NCBI GenBank assembly: GCA_012845835.1 | Contig: JABAKD010000029.1 | Location: forward strand, 15,417,453-15,481,452 | From: Undaria pinnatifida | Taxonomy: Eukaryota; Sar; Phaeophyceae; Laminariales; Alariaceae | Length of the DNA stretch: 64,000 bases | Direction of reading: 5' to 3' | Shown: in pieces, positions 21,640 to 34,000 of the stretch | How positions within the stretch are numbered: the first letter of the stretch is position 1 | Layout: each line of letters begins with the position of its first letter | Program-made: the position numbers and the translations under genes | The notes under the pieces: generated by a model | The model's database searches: none | What the model was told of the DNA's origin: nothing | The model's input: the letters and a program-made list of their open reading frames with translations, nothing else

Positions 21640-22790
21640 TGAAACATGAGTCAAGGCTCGCAGAGAGTCTCTCGGAACCCAGAGAAGTACAGGAGCAAAC
21701 GGAAAGCCACGATGGTGAATTATTCCGTGACTAACTTCAAGAAAGGAATGTCGCAGCTGGTATGGCCGGAAGTTAACACCGCTCTCGTCGTGGCGGGCGA
21801 TGATACGAGCTGGAGCAGTGATCACGGCTTCAACCATTCCAAGCCGGTGGAGGGTAAATACTTTCACCGCTCAGCCGGATTTTTTTCTTCTATCACAGGC
21901 GGAGGGAAGGAGTAACGGCGTCGAAACGGACTGGTTCCTCAGCGGCAATTCTTGGTTTGCTCAATGAACGCCAGCGTCAGGCATTCGCATGGGTAAACCA
22001 ACACGTATATGGTGGCGGTGACATCGCTCTCTGTATGATAATTTTGGGTACCGCCGGAACAGAGAAATCATGGCTCGTCTATGCCCTCTCGCACCTCCTC
22101 GGGCGGTGTGTTAAGCGGGATGCACCAACTGGAATGGAAGCACTTGGTGCATTCTGCGGTAAAACCGTGAAGGGGGATGACTCGAAAAAAACATAGGAAC
22201 GGCTATGAATAGCTCGGGTGCAGACCTTCGTCATCGGCGAGCTATCCGTGTCCAGTCACGCACAAACTGGCCTCTCAATCGATCGCCGGGTTCGCCAAAC
22301 CACCGGCAACACGGCGGAATCATTCGGAGGAGTGTCTATGGTGTGGAGAGGGAATACGGGATAGTTGACGCCGGTTGGCGGGAGATCTTCTCACGCTCTC
22401 GACACCAAGGACCAGCTCAAACAGCAGGGGTTTGAGATGTACCGTGAACTTCGGCCGTCTTTATCCATGGAAAGGTGCAGCGGCGAGCCATACCACAAAG
22501 AGGATTGCCAACTGCGCTTGAAGTGGCACCCCGCTAGACGGACTTCCGCAACGAACGTTAGGTTTGGACACGCGACTAGATTTCGTAGCGAAGGTCTCCA
22601 AGGATATGCTCTGTAAACACCTGTGGCAGGGAGTGGAGTTGTACGGTAGAATTTGCGGAGAGATCGTAGACATAGTGCATGCCGAGGGAGCACCTGTGCC
22701 AGCCTTATCTCAACACGCTGTTATCGGTTTCGACCGGCACACGGGCCCAGCTCAGTCTCGGCGGGATAGATACAGAGAGTAAGTGCGCAC
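21640..22790 (+). pseudogene. PIF1/Helitron-type helicase, dead
   Basis: The segment at about 21950-22190 reads 'LLNERQRQAFAWVNQHVYGG', then 'MIILGTAGTEKSWLVYALSH', then 'APTGMEAL'. This is the N-terminal signature of PIF1-family helicases as found in Helitrons. The Walker A motif at 22047-22070 is GTAGTEKS where the family has GTGKS, so a key Gly is replaced by Glu. Frame-shifted continuations follow: 'FVIGELS' plus 'FGGVSMVW' (motif II region, about 22227-22345), 'LTPVGGRSSHA' (motif III region, about 22360-22400) and 'QQGFEMYREL' (about 22420-22450). At least two frame changes and several stops separate them. An 89-codon frame at 21646-21915 just upstream has no recognised domain. No Helitron ends or Rep domain were found. 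Confidence 0.7.
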
Positions 22791-23698
22791 TTTGCGCGTA
22801 GACACCACGTGGTCGTCGTGCAGCAAAGCGGCGGACGCAACACTTTGACTACGACACAACCACTGAAATAGCTCTGTTGAGCTTTAACAATGAATACATC
22901 GTAGCGTAGAGACGTGTCACATTATTAGTAGTAATATATTTAAGCAAGAGGGAGGCACTAGCTTGACGACAGATTTTCTCAGTAAAGCTACAAGCAACGT
23001 CGGTCTCATCATCGAACCGATGCTTTTCAATAAGTTTACAACCCCCCCGAACAGTCACCCGTGCTCAAATCGAGGCTAGGCGACGGCGTCAGACTAAGAG
23101 AATAGGCACAATGAATGTCTTAGGTATGTGACAGTGTCGGAAATGTGCGGCGGCCTGGCTCTTGGGGGAGACGGGGGAAGGTACAAGGAGACCTGGTTAA
23201 TACAAACTCACGTGTTTAGTTCTCCGCCTATCACCAGCGCACACAAGTTGCACAAGTGCCTACCGACAGCTACACTCAGGTAGTTGTTATAATCCCGAAC
23301 CAACCACCCGATTTATCACTTGGGGAACATCGTAACACCACCAAGAGTTTCATGACTGATAGTAGTATGGCCAGTATGGCACTCTCAAGTTAGCCCTTGG
23401 CGACAACTGTGACGTTATCACACACAACACCCCCAGCTATACGAGAGTACCACAGCATGTCATCAAGGCTACGGTATGTGGGTCACTTTGAGGGCTTTGT
23501 TTTCCGGCGGCTCGGGTCCACTGGCGAGGGTGGCTACCGTACTTCTCCTTGCTCTTCGCTTTCCCGATATACACAACCATGGCTTGTTCTGATACGCTTC
23601 ACCAGACAAAACGTTTTAGAGTCAGGCTTTGGGTAAGCCGCAGACCCTCGGAAATGAAAACGAGGGGTACGCCCCCTACCGCAGCCTTAGTCATATCA
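22791..23698. other. No gene recognised
   Basis: Only short frames of unremarkable composition on both strands. I see no repeat, RNA gene or domain here. Confidence 0.35.
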
Positions 23699-23764
23699 CA
23701 CCGCCAACACCGACACCGACCCCGACACCGACACCGACACGGGCACGGACACAGACACCAGCAA
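23699..23764. repeat. (CCGACA)n-type hexanucleotide repeat
   Basis: About ten imperfect units of CACCGA/CGACAC between 'CGCCAACACC' and 'CAGACACCAGC'. The minus strand reads as an alternating Val-Ser run. Confidence 0.85.
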
Positions 23765-24055
23765 GACGGACATGTAGGAGGTAAAGCGCCTTTGCGAAGT
23801 GTGACCCATTGAACAGGGCGAAATACTTCTGTGGCTCCGGTGACCGCTGCGATTTGAGGCTCGATCACGTACTATTAACCAAAAACCTTCTCTTCCTCCT
23901 CTTTCAGCTGCGAAGACCCCCACGGCAGAGACACCGAAGTTGCTTGCTTTGTGTTTTTGCAGAATATTACGTCTCGACAGTAATTTTTGGTTGTCATATT
24001 TTTGTTCTTTTCGGTACCACTACTGTTGGCATAACGATTTGTGACGTTTTTTTCA

Positions 24056-24139
24056 GGTGGTTCTTGGTACCATCTTGCGTAAACGTACCCACTGGCAGTT
24101 CGATAACCATCCCCGTGTTGTATATCAATATGAATGCCA
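24056..24139 (-). pseudogene. Relic of an 84-nt Pmp-type beta-helix exon
   Basis: On the minus strand a 'CCTAG' acceptor-like site ends at 24140. The next 84 nt read 'AFILIYNTGMVIE' and 'GTFTQDGTKNH' in phase 1. This aligns with the modules of the gene at 29951-49571: Ala at position 1, Tyr at 6, Ile at 12 and Phe at the FxxN position, here FTQD. The expected GGAG/GTAAG donor is replaced by 'ACCTGAAAA', so the exon could not be spliced normally. It is a possible remnant of a second Pmp-like gene, or a coincidence. Confidence 0.3.
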
Positions 24140-24268
24140 CTAGGTACTTGCAAAATGGAAACGCACAAGTGAACATATATTCCGGTCAAATTCCTGTAAA
24201 ACATTGGCAGGTGCTACGGTAAGGCACGCCCTTGTTGTGACCCCCTTTCTACGACATCCCTTTTGGCC

Positions 24269-24880
24269 CTACTGGAGTGTTGCAGCAAAAACCTCCAGCC
24301 GCTGACACACCACCCCTTAGCATCGCACCCCTTCATGCATGGCCTAAGTGTGGCGTCACAAATTCCAACGCCTCGCCGCCATAACTCCCCTTAACCCCAT
24401 TTGTACTATATCTCCCCCCTCTTGCGGCGTGTCAGCAAAAACCCTTTGCAACAACGGCTATCATACCCCTTTCACCACCCCCCCTAGAGTGTACCGCCCC
24501 GGACACGGCTTATCTCCAATCCAAAACCACAACCACATTCATAACCCGAGTGGTACCCATCACACGCCTTGCGGTTCTACTGGAATGTTGCTGCAAAATC
24601 CCACGACCGCTGATATACCACCTCTTTGTATCGCACCTCCTCATGGCTACCCGGAGTGTGGCATCGAACCTTCCAACGCCTCGCTGCTATATAACCCCCT
24701 TGACTCCACTTTTGCTGCCCTTCCCCCTTCTTGGTGAGTGATAGCGAAAACCCTTTGTAACCAAGGCCACCACACTCCTTTCACCACACCCCAGCTAGAG
24801 TGTACCACCCCGGAGACGCTTTATCTCCAGTCCAAAATCCCCACCTCAAATTCATCACCCGAGGTACGTTGTAAATCATA
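24269..24880. repeat. 308-bp tandem duplication, C-rich
   Basis: Copies begin 'CTACTGGARTGTTGC' at 24269 and 24577. They share 'TCGCACCYCWTCATG', 'TTCCAACGCCTCGC', 'CACCCCRGAGACG'-like and 'CTTTGYAACMAMGG' blocks. Divergence is clearly higher than in the macrosatellite at 2-5 kb. Frames at 24348-24737 and 24738-25214 run through it but show no domain. Confidence 0.88.
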
Positions 24881-27605
24881 CCTCCTGTCAGGTATAGACA
24901 GCCTCACCGTGCTGTTCGATATGCATTGCATTGTTGCCGTGTCCTGTGACCCCGTGATCTGCCTTCATGCCGTGGCGAATAAAGCATCGTCTTCCGCCGT
25001 ATCTTTAGTAACACGGTGTCCACTCACACATGTAGTGGTATTCCGAGTGGGGGATGCGTGGTTGGTCGGTGTTGGGAAGCGTGCTCCTCATGGGTTCCGG
25101 TGCCCTTGTTTGGTCTCTCCTCATGGCTCGCTGGATAGACTCAAAAGCTTATACATTATTTCCTCTACATTGAACTCTAAAAGACAGACAAAACAGGCCC
25201 TTGGCACACGGTAGCGCAGGGCAGAGCAAGTAGAGCAGGTAGAGCAGGTAGTGAGATGAGGGTCGTCCTGCTTGTCCCATCATCGTCACCTACATTATCG
25301 CCCATCTATGATGGCCGCGACGTGAATGTGACATCTAATGTCACGTGGTTTCACCTCAACCATGACATGGTTTCACGTCGAATCGATAAACTATCCTTCA
25401 ACGGAGAGCACTCCATTACATTAGGCCACCCTGAATAGTCGTAGATGCAGATCACCTTGCAACCAAAGGATGTCAACAAAACATCCAGAACTGGAAAGGG
25501 GATCGATGATGCGGCTATTCGAAACAAACGAAAACGAGGCTATAGATTTCCCCGCACCTCGTGATTATGAGGCTTAAACGCCTCATTGCAAGATATACAA
25601 CCCTATGATGGAGCTCACAACCGTGAGAGCTCGAGAAAGGGTATGTACCTACGGTATACCAGTAGTAGCAATCGGCCTACGAAAGCACGAAGTGCGCGGC
25701 TACTGAGCGCAAGGATGCGAAGGGGCCAAAGAAGAAGGTATAGTCAGCTGTAGCATTCTGTCGCGAAAATTCGTGCACACAAACATGAGTCGTACCGTGC
25801 TGTCACCGAGTAGATTCTGCGAGACCAGCCACCCAGCCGAGGCTAAATTTATAATATGAAACTCCAAACTCCAGATATCCGCAGATCAGTACGTATGTAT
25901 GGTGAGCAGCCGACTACCACTAACATACCCCTTATTTGGTGCGGGATACGGCAGGTCCCGAACAACTCATCATCAAGTGCCATTTGAAACAGCATTTGTA
26001 AACTTCCATGACATGCAATTGCCAAGGTAAAATGGCATTCGCAACACCTTTATTAGTACCTGGAACCCCCCCCCTGAGGTTACCTCATAACGATGATATC
26101 GTGTAGTATTTTGTTTCAATGAATGTCCTGTTTCACGGTGAAGCTTTTCAGCTCAACTCATCGCATGTTCTCCTAGCTTAAATCTTCTGCAGCAGTCGAG
26201 TGTCGTTGCAACCGGTGTCCTCTTTCATCGCCGAGCTTGTCAACTTCATTGAATAGGCGATAAAGCCGTGCACACTTTGCTCAGATAAAACGGCAAACCC
26301 ACTACCGAGTCTCTCAGATTCAATATCAGCATACATCTCCCAAACCGTGTAAGGTAGTGACTATGCAAAGGGACGGACACGGCACACGAGATTAAGTTGG
26401 GAAAAGCTTCACACGAGAACAAAAATACCATCGTCCCCACCGCCCGATAGCATCAGTCCCCCAGTGGTATAGTATGCTAATGATGATCAGTGCCCTGTAG
26501 TAACAGCGAAACGACAGCAGCACACGTTTCCCATGGAAAAAGCACCTCAAACCGCCAAATATATAAAAGCGATCGGAGTATCACACACAGCTTGCAAAGA
26601 TGAGTTTCGACAAAATATTCGATCTCCTCACAGCTGGAGTGTATTTTAATTTTTATTATAAAATCGAAATGTCGCAACTCCCCTCTAGATACCCGTCACG
26701 GGGGCATGCAGACGACAAAACGCCTCCGTGTGCAACAGTTTGGTGAGAAATTCAGCATCCTATTCTGCCGACGTTCGTGGACAACACCAAACTCCCCTTT
26801 ACCCACACTCCGCTCCTGTCGAACAAAACTTAGTCAGTAATGTCTGCGTCCTGGATAAAACGATACACGGGCACCAGCACGCTCACAACTCCACCAGAGA
26901 CACACCTCTGACCAGTAGCTTTGTGTGCATAGTTCGTATCCACGCATAACTCCCAACTGATTCTCACTACTCTTATCCCTCTGAAACATTAAACCTCAAC
27001 TACTTGTAGACTTGACGTATACACACCTGGTATATATCAACACAATCAAGACCAAAGAGCATGAATCCCTCCCGATATATAATGCAAATCGTCCTCCCGT
27101 GTAAATATATTGATAGCATATTCCTCGCAAATTAATGGTAGACACCGCACCGCACTTGATATCCGATCGTGCTTATCTCGCATGCTGTCGAGGGCAACCT
27201 GCCAATTTGCGGGAAGGCCAACCACCCTCGACGTCGTTTGCATCAAACCACAGACCAGTTGCCAGGCGAAACACTCCTACCATTAACGCAGGTAATATCG
27301 ACCCTTCTGTGCAGACCAGCAGTCACCCAGATGTTACTTCAAAAGCCTGCAACAGCTGATTGCACTTACGGATACGATCCGTCAATCAAACAATCAACCA
27401 GATCCCAAACTCATGCATCAAGCATGCTGCACGCTTTTGACATCCTCACGCATGCGTAGCTTGCAAAGCACACCAAACAATTTCACCTCAGCCTCTTATA
27501 GAATCGACACTCTTGGTACCATCCCAACCTCGTAGTTGATAGACATGAGACTGGTGTAGGTCCGCATAAAACCACTGCTCACACTTGCAAATCCACTAGA
27601 CTATA
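24881..27605. other. Mostly unassigned (2.7 kb)
   Basis: I find no convincing gene. Within it, 26569-26664 is a fragment of a dispersed TIR family, listed separately. Around 25834-25895 the minus strand reads 'SADIWSLEF' in one frame, reminiscent of protein kinase subdomain IX, but without supporting context. A related stretch lies near 29722-29771. Confidence 0.4.
26569..26664. repeat. Solo terminus of the CTCCAGCTGTGA TIR family
   Basis: About 95 bp matching the right arm of the element at 35396-36850. It runs from 'GCGATCGGAGTATCACACA' through 'CTTGCAAAGATGAGTTTCGA' to 'TCACAGCTGGAGTGTATTTT' and an AT-rich end. The rest of the element is absent. Confidence 0.88.
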
Positions 27606-27945
27606 TTATCCTACGCACCACCTATTTTTTTCGTCTTCTTGGTTCAAGTTGTTAGAGGTTTCAGCCTCAGCGACTTCTGGATAACCCGTCGTCATAGGTG
27701 TCTTCCTTTCTCTGTCCCTGTGCGTGCCTCCACTTATACCGCGCACAGGGTCAAGCATTCCCATTGCTCGACGAATTTCGTCGAATTTCGTGTACTCTCG
27801 TACTTTTGGCCGGTGGTATTGGTTTAGGAAAACGTCGCACGCGGGATCGAACTTAAAAACGACTTCAACATTGACGCGGCTTACGGCGTCGTCCAAGCGG
27901 AAACTCAAGTGTAAAAAGTTGTCCATGCGAACACTCAAGTCTAAG
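27606..27945 (-). CDS. Unrecognised possible terminal exon
   Basis: A minus-strand frame of about 110 codons ends at a stop at 27606. Its composition is protein-like and charged ('VFKFDPACDVFLNQYHRP', 'KVREYTKFDEIRRAMGML', acidic tail with 'EVAEAETSNNLNQEDEKNR'). A TTTCTTAG acceptor-like site lies just upstream, near 27946. I recognise no domain and see no partner exons. It could belong to a separate gene downstream of the Pmp-like gene or be a chance frame. Confidence 0.25.
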
Positions 27946-28059
27946 AAAGCAGTACCAGAAGCTTCGTTGTATCGGCATCTGATACGCGTGTACTGTACCT
28001 ACTGTAAATATTTCTCCAATATCTAATACCCTTGCATTGTCAAAAAAGCCAAACCTCAT

Positions 28060-29950
28060 GCCTGGTATCGCTCAAATAAAAAATAAACAACGGAACGCAT
28101 CGCCAAGCGCAACGAATAAAGTAAAACATTTGCACACGTACGAAGAAAAGTCTTGCTTCTGCGCCCCCTTAACTCTTTTTTCGCTTGTGAATGCGCTTCC
28201 CCTTTCGTCCATCCACTGCACACCTCGCGGTGAGCTTGAGATCTCGGACCCTTGCTCTCCCGTGTTCTATTTTCCCTTCTTGGGAGCGAAATGTTTGCCG
28301 GCACCTGCGTATGAGCTATCTGCTTAGGTCGCTGCTTATGGGCTCCATGTTATCCCTCGGGCGACATTCCTTGATGGATTTATGGCTGCCTTGGCTTTAG
28401 CTACTGCTACGGGTGCTCCGCCTCATCCCCAATGATTCCAACGTCACCCAGATCCACCGCTACAGACTCCCCCGCTGCTGCTGTTGCCGCGGGCATGACC
28501 CCATCATCTTGCTCTCTCGATCCCTCACCCCCACCCCCTCCCCTAATATCCTCGTAGCTCATGTCCGACCAAAACCGAATCCCTACTGTTCGTTTGGGTG
28601 ACTTGAGTCTCTCCCGCCCCGCCCGCATCAAGGAGGTGGTCGGTTAAGCTGAAACTCCCCGAAGATCTGCCGCAGCTTACTTCAAGGCACTCCTTCCCAC
28701 ACCGCCCGTCGGCCATCTTGCAATTTCGTCACTTCCGCAACCCTGTGTCAAAGCGGGATACTTTCAGCCGCTATAGTCGCTGCTCTCGCGGCATCCCGTT
28801 CCTCCGTAATGTTTTCCAATGGCTGCCGCAGCAGCTTGTTCTTCTCTGGCACTGTAGCATCCCGTCTGCAAGACCAGGCCTGGTAACGCCACTTGTGTTT
28901 GAATATTTAATGCAGTGTTGACGTTTCCGCTGACCACGCGGTCTGCCTGGATGCCGTGCACGCGTGGACGGGACATCCCCGATTCCACGACTTTGTACGG
29001 GTGGGCAAAAGGCCGACCTTCCGAGCACCTTTTTGAACGAAAAATATCGCAAAACGTGGGTGTTTGCGATGACCCATCCCACGGTAGGGGTGCAGCATCA
29101 GTCCCCGAGCTCCTCAAACGAGCTCGGTATCATCATCACCCGAAACATGACTTCGAAGGCATTCGTTTGCGCAACCCGAGCAAATATCTAGTCTGTGCCC
29201 TAATCCTTACCCAAATTATACTCGTAAATTACTTGACCAATGGCTAACCTGTAGGTCCTCACCTGAGGAGGTCAGCCGTGACATTGCCACAAACACAGAA
29301 TGGTCAGAAGGTCACAAACACCATGGTCGGAAGGTCACAAATATCATATGGTCCCAGAACTGAAACCCCTACCGCACTACTGCTACTACTGCACTACAGA
29401 GGGACGACTCCCATGTTCTGTGAGCTTGGCGTGATTGATCTTGGCGTTGGAAGAGGTTCTTCCAAAGGCGAACATTGGGAGCTTGCCGACGACTCTCCGA
29501 AAGGGGCTCAGAAGGTCTTTGGCCCACCTTCTACTATGTCGACAATAAGGGGTGGGCGGTGCGCCCACCCCTGTGACAAGGAGACACAAGCCATTCAGCC
29601 ATACCATTAGCATCACGGAGTACACCTACACATGAGCTGTACCGTCGTGTCATGGGATCTCCGCTCTCACACATGACTTGTATGGTGTGGTCATCGATTC
29701 ATTCCAAGACAACCCTCACTTAGCCGAGGCATCCCAGACTAAAACATCCAGGCGTCCGCAGATCAGTATCGAGCAGACGGTCACCACAAACGAACATGAA
29801 TGATACGTTTTGTTTGAGCCCCAAACGTTACCACCTTGCGTCATACATTGTAGGTAGCTACGAGTAGCAGTAGCAGTAGGAGCAGACTGATAGCTCTGTG
29901 GTTATGGTGCATCGCTCACATTTGCGATACGAGTTTCTCGTCGGGACGAA
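28060..29950. other. Region downstream of the Pmp-like gene, unassigned
   Basis: Minus-strand frames at 28407-28631 (Gly/Ala/Asp-rich, ending 'GDVGIIGDEAEHP') and 28764-29117, plus overlapping frames in the other two phases, show no recognised domain. The 3' untranslated end of the Pmp-like gene must lie in the right part of this interval, but I cannot place a polyadenylation site confidently. Confidence 0.35.
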
Positions 29951-31024
29951 CTAGCTCGTCTGATGCGGTCTTGAAATATCTCTGAAAGTTGCTCCTAACT
30001 CATCTTCATCCTCGATTTCAAGAGGCACTGACTTACTGCGCCCCAACTTCCCGGAGATTTCACGCCGAACTGGCTGGATCACCTCTTGGGTGATTGCACT
30101 ACGCCACGCCCGAGCCAGTAGCGTGCTTTCAACCACTATGACGAATACCATAAACACGTTGGCAGTGATAAGCACGCCTCCGAGTACTGATAGACTCCCC
30201 GGCTCATCCTCCCCGGAAGAGTTCGATTTCATGAGGAGAGAAACATACATGCTAGCCAAGATTACACCGTTACCCCAGCGGTAAAGGTTCATGTCCTCGG
30301 TCTCTTCGAAGGGAGACATTGTCTCAGAAACAAGCAGGAACACAAACGCGAGCGATAGTACAATGGATATTTGATTGACGCTGTTGGGAATGAAAAACAC
30401 TGAAGCCGCTGAAAGTGTTATCCGTCGGCAGCACTCCACTACTTCGTAATAGTATCGAGATGGTTTGTAGGTGCCCCAAATGCTGTTAAATGGCTGTAGG
30501 TTTGCCATCGCTTGCCTATCCGCCATCTGAAGATATTTACTGTTCCTACGAAGCCACCAGCAAAAGAACGCGGGAATACCAAAAGGGTATACAATAAGCA
30601 TCAGACTCGCGTATACGGTGTACGCTGTGTGCTTTGCGGTGGAACACGTAAGCCTGTAGTCAGCCTGCAGGTATTTAATTCCATCATCCAGGGTGTCACA
30701 GCGAAACGTCTGGAATATCGTCGAGGAGACCGAAGAGTAGACGAAAAACACGACAAACAGGGCTGCAGCTAAGTGCTGGTCTCGCACAATTAGCATTCTG
30801 CTGTTGGAGCTGCTGTATTTCTTTCTGGCGACGTAGTACCCACCAAACAGCACCAAGAGAACCACTAGTGGTGTTATCGTGGCGAGTAGAAGCCTATCGT
30901 AAAACCCGGGTGAAAACACGCACGAGTATGACACCATCACGCCGACGTCAAAGGTGGTGAAGCTGATGTAAGACAGGAACTTTTCGTACTCCGATGGATA
31001 TACCGCCTCGGCTATTGACGAGAA
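29951..31024 (-). CDS. Pmp-like gene, terminal exon with multi-pass membrane domain
   Basis: The acceptor TCGTTGCAG ends at 31025 and a TAG stop lies at 29951-29953. There are 357 codons before the stop. Hydrophobic segments include 'ATITPLVVLLVLFGGYYV', 'LAAALFVVFFVYSSV', 'ASLMLIVYPFGIPAFF', 'ISIVLSLAFVFLLV' and 'LITANVFMVFVIVV'. A cytosol-type charged tail ends 'IEDEDELGATFRDISRPHQ' plus two residues. The layout of beta-helix, Cys-rich linker and multi-pass C-terminus is one I associate with large brown-algal and other stramenopile surface-protein families. Channel-like topology is possible but not shown. Confidence 0.86.
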   Translation of the reverse strand, partial: FSSIAEAVYPSEYEKFLSYISFTTFDVGVMVSYSCVFSPGFYDRLLLATITPLVVLLVLFGGYYVARKKYSSSNSRMLIVRDQHLAAALFVVFFVYSSVSSTIFQTFRCDTLDDGIKYLQADYRLTCSTAKHTAYTVYASLMLIVYPFGIPAFFCWWLRRNSKYLQMADRQAMANLQPFNSIWGTYKPSRYYYEVVECCRRITLSAASVFFIPNSVNQISIVLSLAFVFLLVSETMSPFEETEDMNLYRWGNGVILASMYVSLLMKSNSSGEDEPGSLSVLGGVLITANVFMVFVIVVESTLLARAWRSAITQEVIQPVRREISGKLGRSKSVPLEIEDEDELGATFRDISRPHQTS

Positions 31025-34000
31025 CTGCAACGAACAGAAGGGGGAGTGCACATGGCGAGAGGAGGATACGCAGAGAGGCGCTGAGGAACAGGCAAACGCG
31101 GTCAATTGCAGATTTAATCGGTTTGTGCGTTACCATGGAATGCCATCTAAACGGCGCCTAGAGCTCGATTTCGAAACGGAAGAAACGTAAGTAGCGCGTA
31201 GTATATGCACGCACAGTCCGTGAGGCCCCCAAGGAGGTCCGTGGCCGCACAACGACGATCACGTAGCAAGATCAATGAAGCAGTCGTGATGAAAAATAGC
31301 AACTTTGCTTACTTTCGGGTCATGCGGTATGCACCATCACCATCACCATCACCATCACCATCATCTCATTGCGTACATTTGGTTTAATACACACGCTTGC
31401 TTGTAATATCAAACGCAATAATATTACGCGATTTCCACGAAACTCTGGTGAGAGAACGGTCTTCGCCGCCGACGGGTACGTTCCATTCCCCAGCGGTACG
31501 TTGTTGGCAACCGAGCTTGTTCGTGATAGCGTCCACTCTACGTTTGAGCGCGCGGCAACTACTGTATAAGGCTTCATCGGTTGCTGTTGATACGACGAGA
31601 GAACATTCGCCATTCGCTACACCGGGTCCTCCTTCCTTTGCTGTAGAAAACCAGCCAAGCGATTCCTTCTACAAGGTTAAGCAGTCACATAGTCTTCACC
31701 GGCGCGGGCTCCTCTTTCAGGTCGGATTAAGCAAGTCCGTCAAGGCATTGCAAAAAAAAAAACAAGAAAAAAAAAATGGAAAAGGAAGCGACACACTATG
31801 CATAATGGCCTCGACAGGAAACATATGAAGGTCAATGCCGTTCATATTGTGACCGTTGTCCGAACACCGATCTTACCTCCACACGACGTTACTTCTTTGA
31901 ATTCACCTGATAGACGATTTGCCACACAACCACGACGATCTTGATGGTGGATAGAGGGATCACCTTCGCCACAAAATCCTGGCACGCGGCACATTTCGGT
32001 TTAGCGACGTCGTCTAGGACGCCCGTACCCCCCTCCGGGCCGTCGTCTACCACCGTTCCCAAGCGCCTCAAAAGTAACACTGCCAACAGGAGACCCACGA
32101 GAGCCGCTGTAATCGAAAGTCCTAACGCGGACCCCTTGGCGCTAGTGGAGCATTTCCTGCAGCTGTACGCGATTCCGCGCGAGTAACCTTCCGCACAGAC
32201 GGAACAGTCTGCATAGGGGACCAGGAAGGCGGGGAAGGAGCACCGGGCACCGTGAACACGGGTTTGCCAGTCAGCGCGGGCATCTAGCGTCCAAACGTTT
32301 ATTGTCCTTTTTCGGCAAGTCGTGCAATACACGGTTTTGGTATCGAAGCTGCGATGGAATTGTTCTAGCTTGAAAACAAGAAAATTGTACGTTATGATGG
32401 GCGCATATCACCATTTAATAGCATTGCCGTGACGTTCACCCAGTACCACAGTACTCCAACCTGAATACCGGCCGCGAACAAACCGTCGGGATTCGCCATA
32501 GTATTGTGCGTTAGCATGTGGTTAGTTGAAACAGGGTTGCTGTAGGTATATAAACGAGTAGTGTGAGTGTCGGCAAAACCTGGCATACCAACCCGAAAAC
32601 TACCGATAGGTATACGAAGCAGACACGTTGCCTTTGGTGGTAGAGTGCCACGAAATTCCCCTACCAATCGGTTCGCCTACGTCTTCCTCGAAACGCTTGT
32701 TTATTTAGTTGCCGTAGCTCTCATGAGCAATCAGTATCGCTGTACGACTCCTTGAGTTTTCTCGTTTAAACAGCATAGTGCTGTTCGCTGGAAGTATACG
32801 TTATTTCACTGGCACTTCTTCGAACGCGTCCATCGACTCTTCCCATCAAGCCAAAGTTGTAGGTGTTGTCGGTGCCCTGCACTCACATGCACCCTCGTAG
32901 CCGTCGGCGCAGTACTTATCAGAATCGCTACCCCCCAGACAGGCTTCTGATCTGTAGCACTCGATGACGATATCGCTCTTGTTGGAGATGCGGAAGAACC
33001 CCTTTTGAAGCGTTAAACTTTCGATGGTAGTGGCCCTCGACGTAGCGACTGTCCCCGACGGGATCTCTTGACAAGAAGGTGTCTGACGTTCATTGCTGAT
33101 CCGTACACCGTCGGGAATTGTGTCGCTAGCGACGTCCGAACAGCCTTGGCACACCGTCTCAAAACGAGAGAGGTTCTGTTGAGTTGCAAACACACATCGC
33201 GTCGTCAGGAAAGGGGAAAGTGTGAACCAGGGATTGCCCAGAGGGCAGCACACCGAACAGAAATATCTCGCTGTTGTCGAATGGTTGTGTAACGAACGCA
33301 CAGCGTGCCAAGAACTCATATAATTCGACCGGTATTGTACCACGGGCTGTAAGTACACGAAAACACGGATGCGACCTTCTCCATGATCGTTGACATCTAC
33401 AATACGTATGCTACGGCACATCACCCTCCGAATCAGTCTTATACACCAGGAATCTGCAATGTGTTCCGGTGGCGGATTCTCATACATTTGAACTGCCATC
33501 GTTATTGCACCATTAACTGCTAATGCAGTCCCCAATGAGTGCTCACCGCGTCTGTAGCACCATAGCCATACTCGCCAAGGGGGCAGTTAAAGGCGTTACT
33601 CGCGAAGGAGACGTTCGCGAAGTCAACCCCCGAAGACGGAAAATGGCTAGAAACGAATATCGCCAAGCCTTCTTCATCGGCGCTGTTGGCCACGAAGCTC
33701 GTACTGGTGATGTTAAGAATCCCTAAGATGTAGGCTGCCCCTCCGATACCTGAAAAAGCACGCAAGAAAGTCGTGTTAAACGAAAATATATGTTCTTCAC
33801 GAACAATCCTCTAAGAACTACCTCGTAATCGCTACTATTTGTGTAGCTGATGACACGGAACAACACAAACAAATTGCAATCATACTTTTAGTTCGGTTCG
33901 ACAAGGCACTTGTTCAAGCTTGTAATCCCTCGTGTATGAGTGCAAACTACGGTAATCAGCCATCAGTGTATCTCGCCCTCACCGGCATCGTTGTTGCGGA

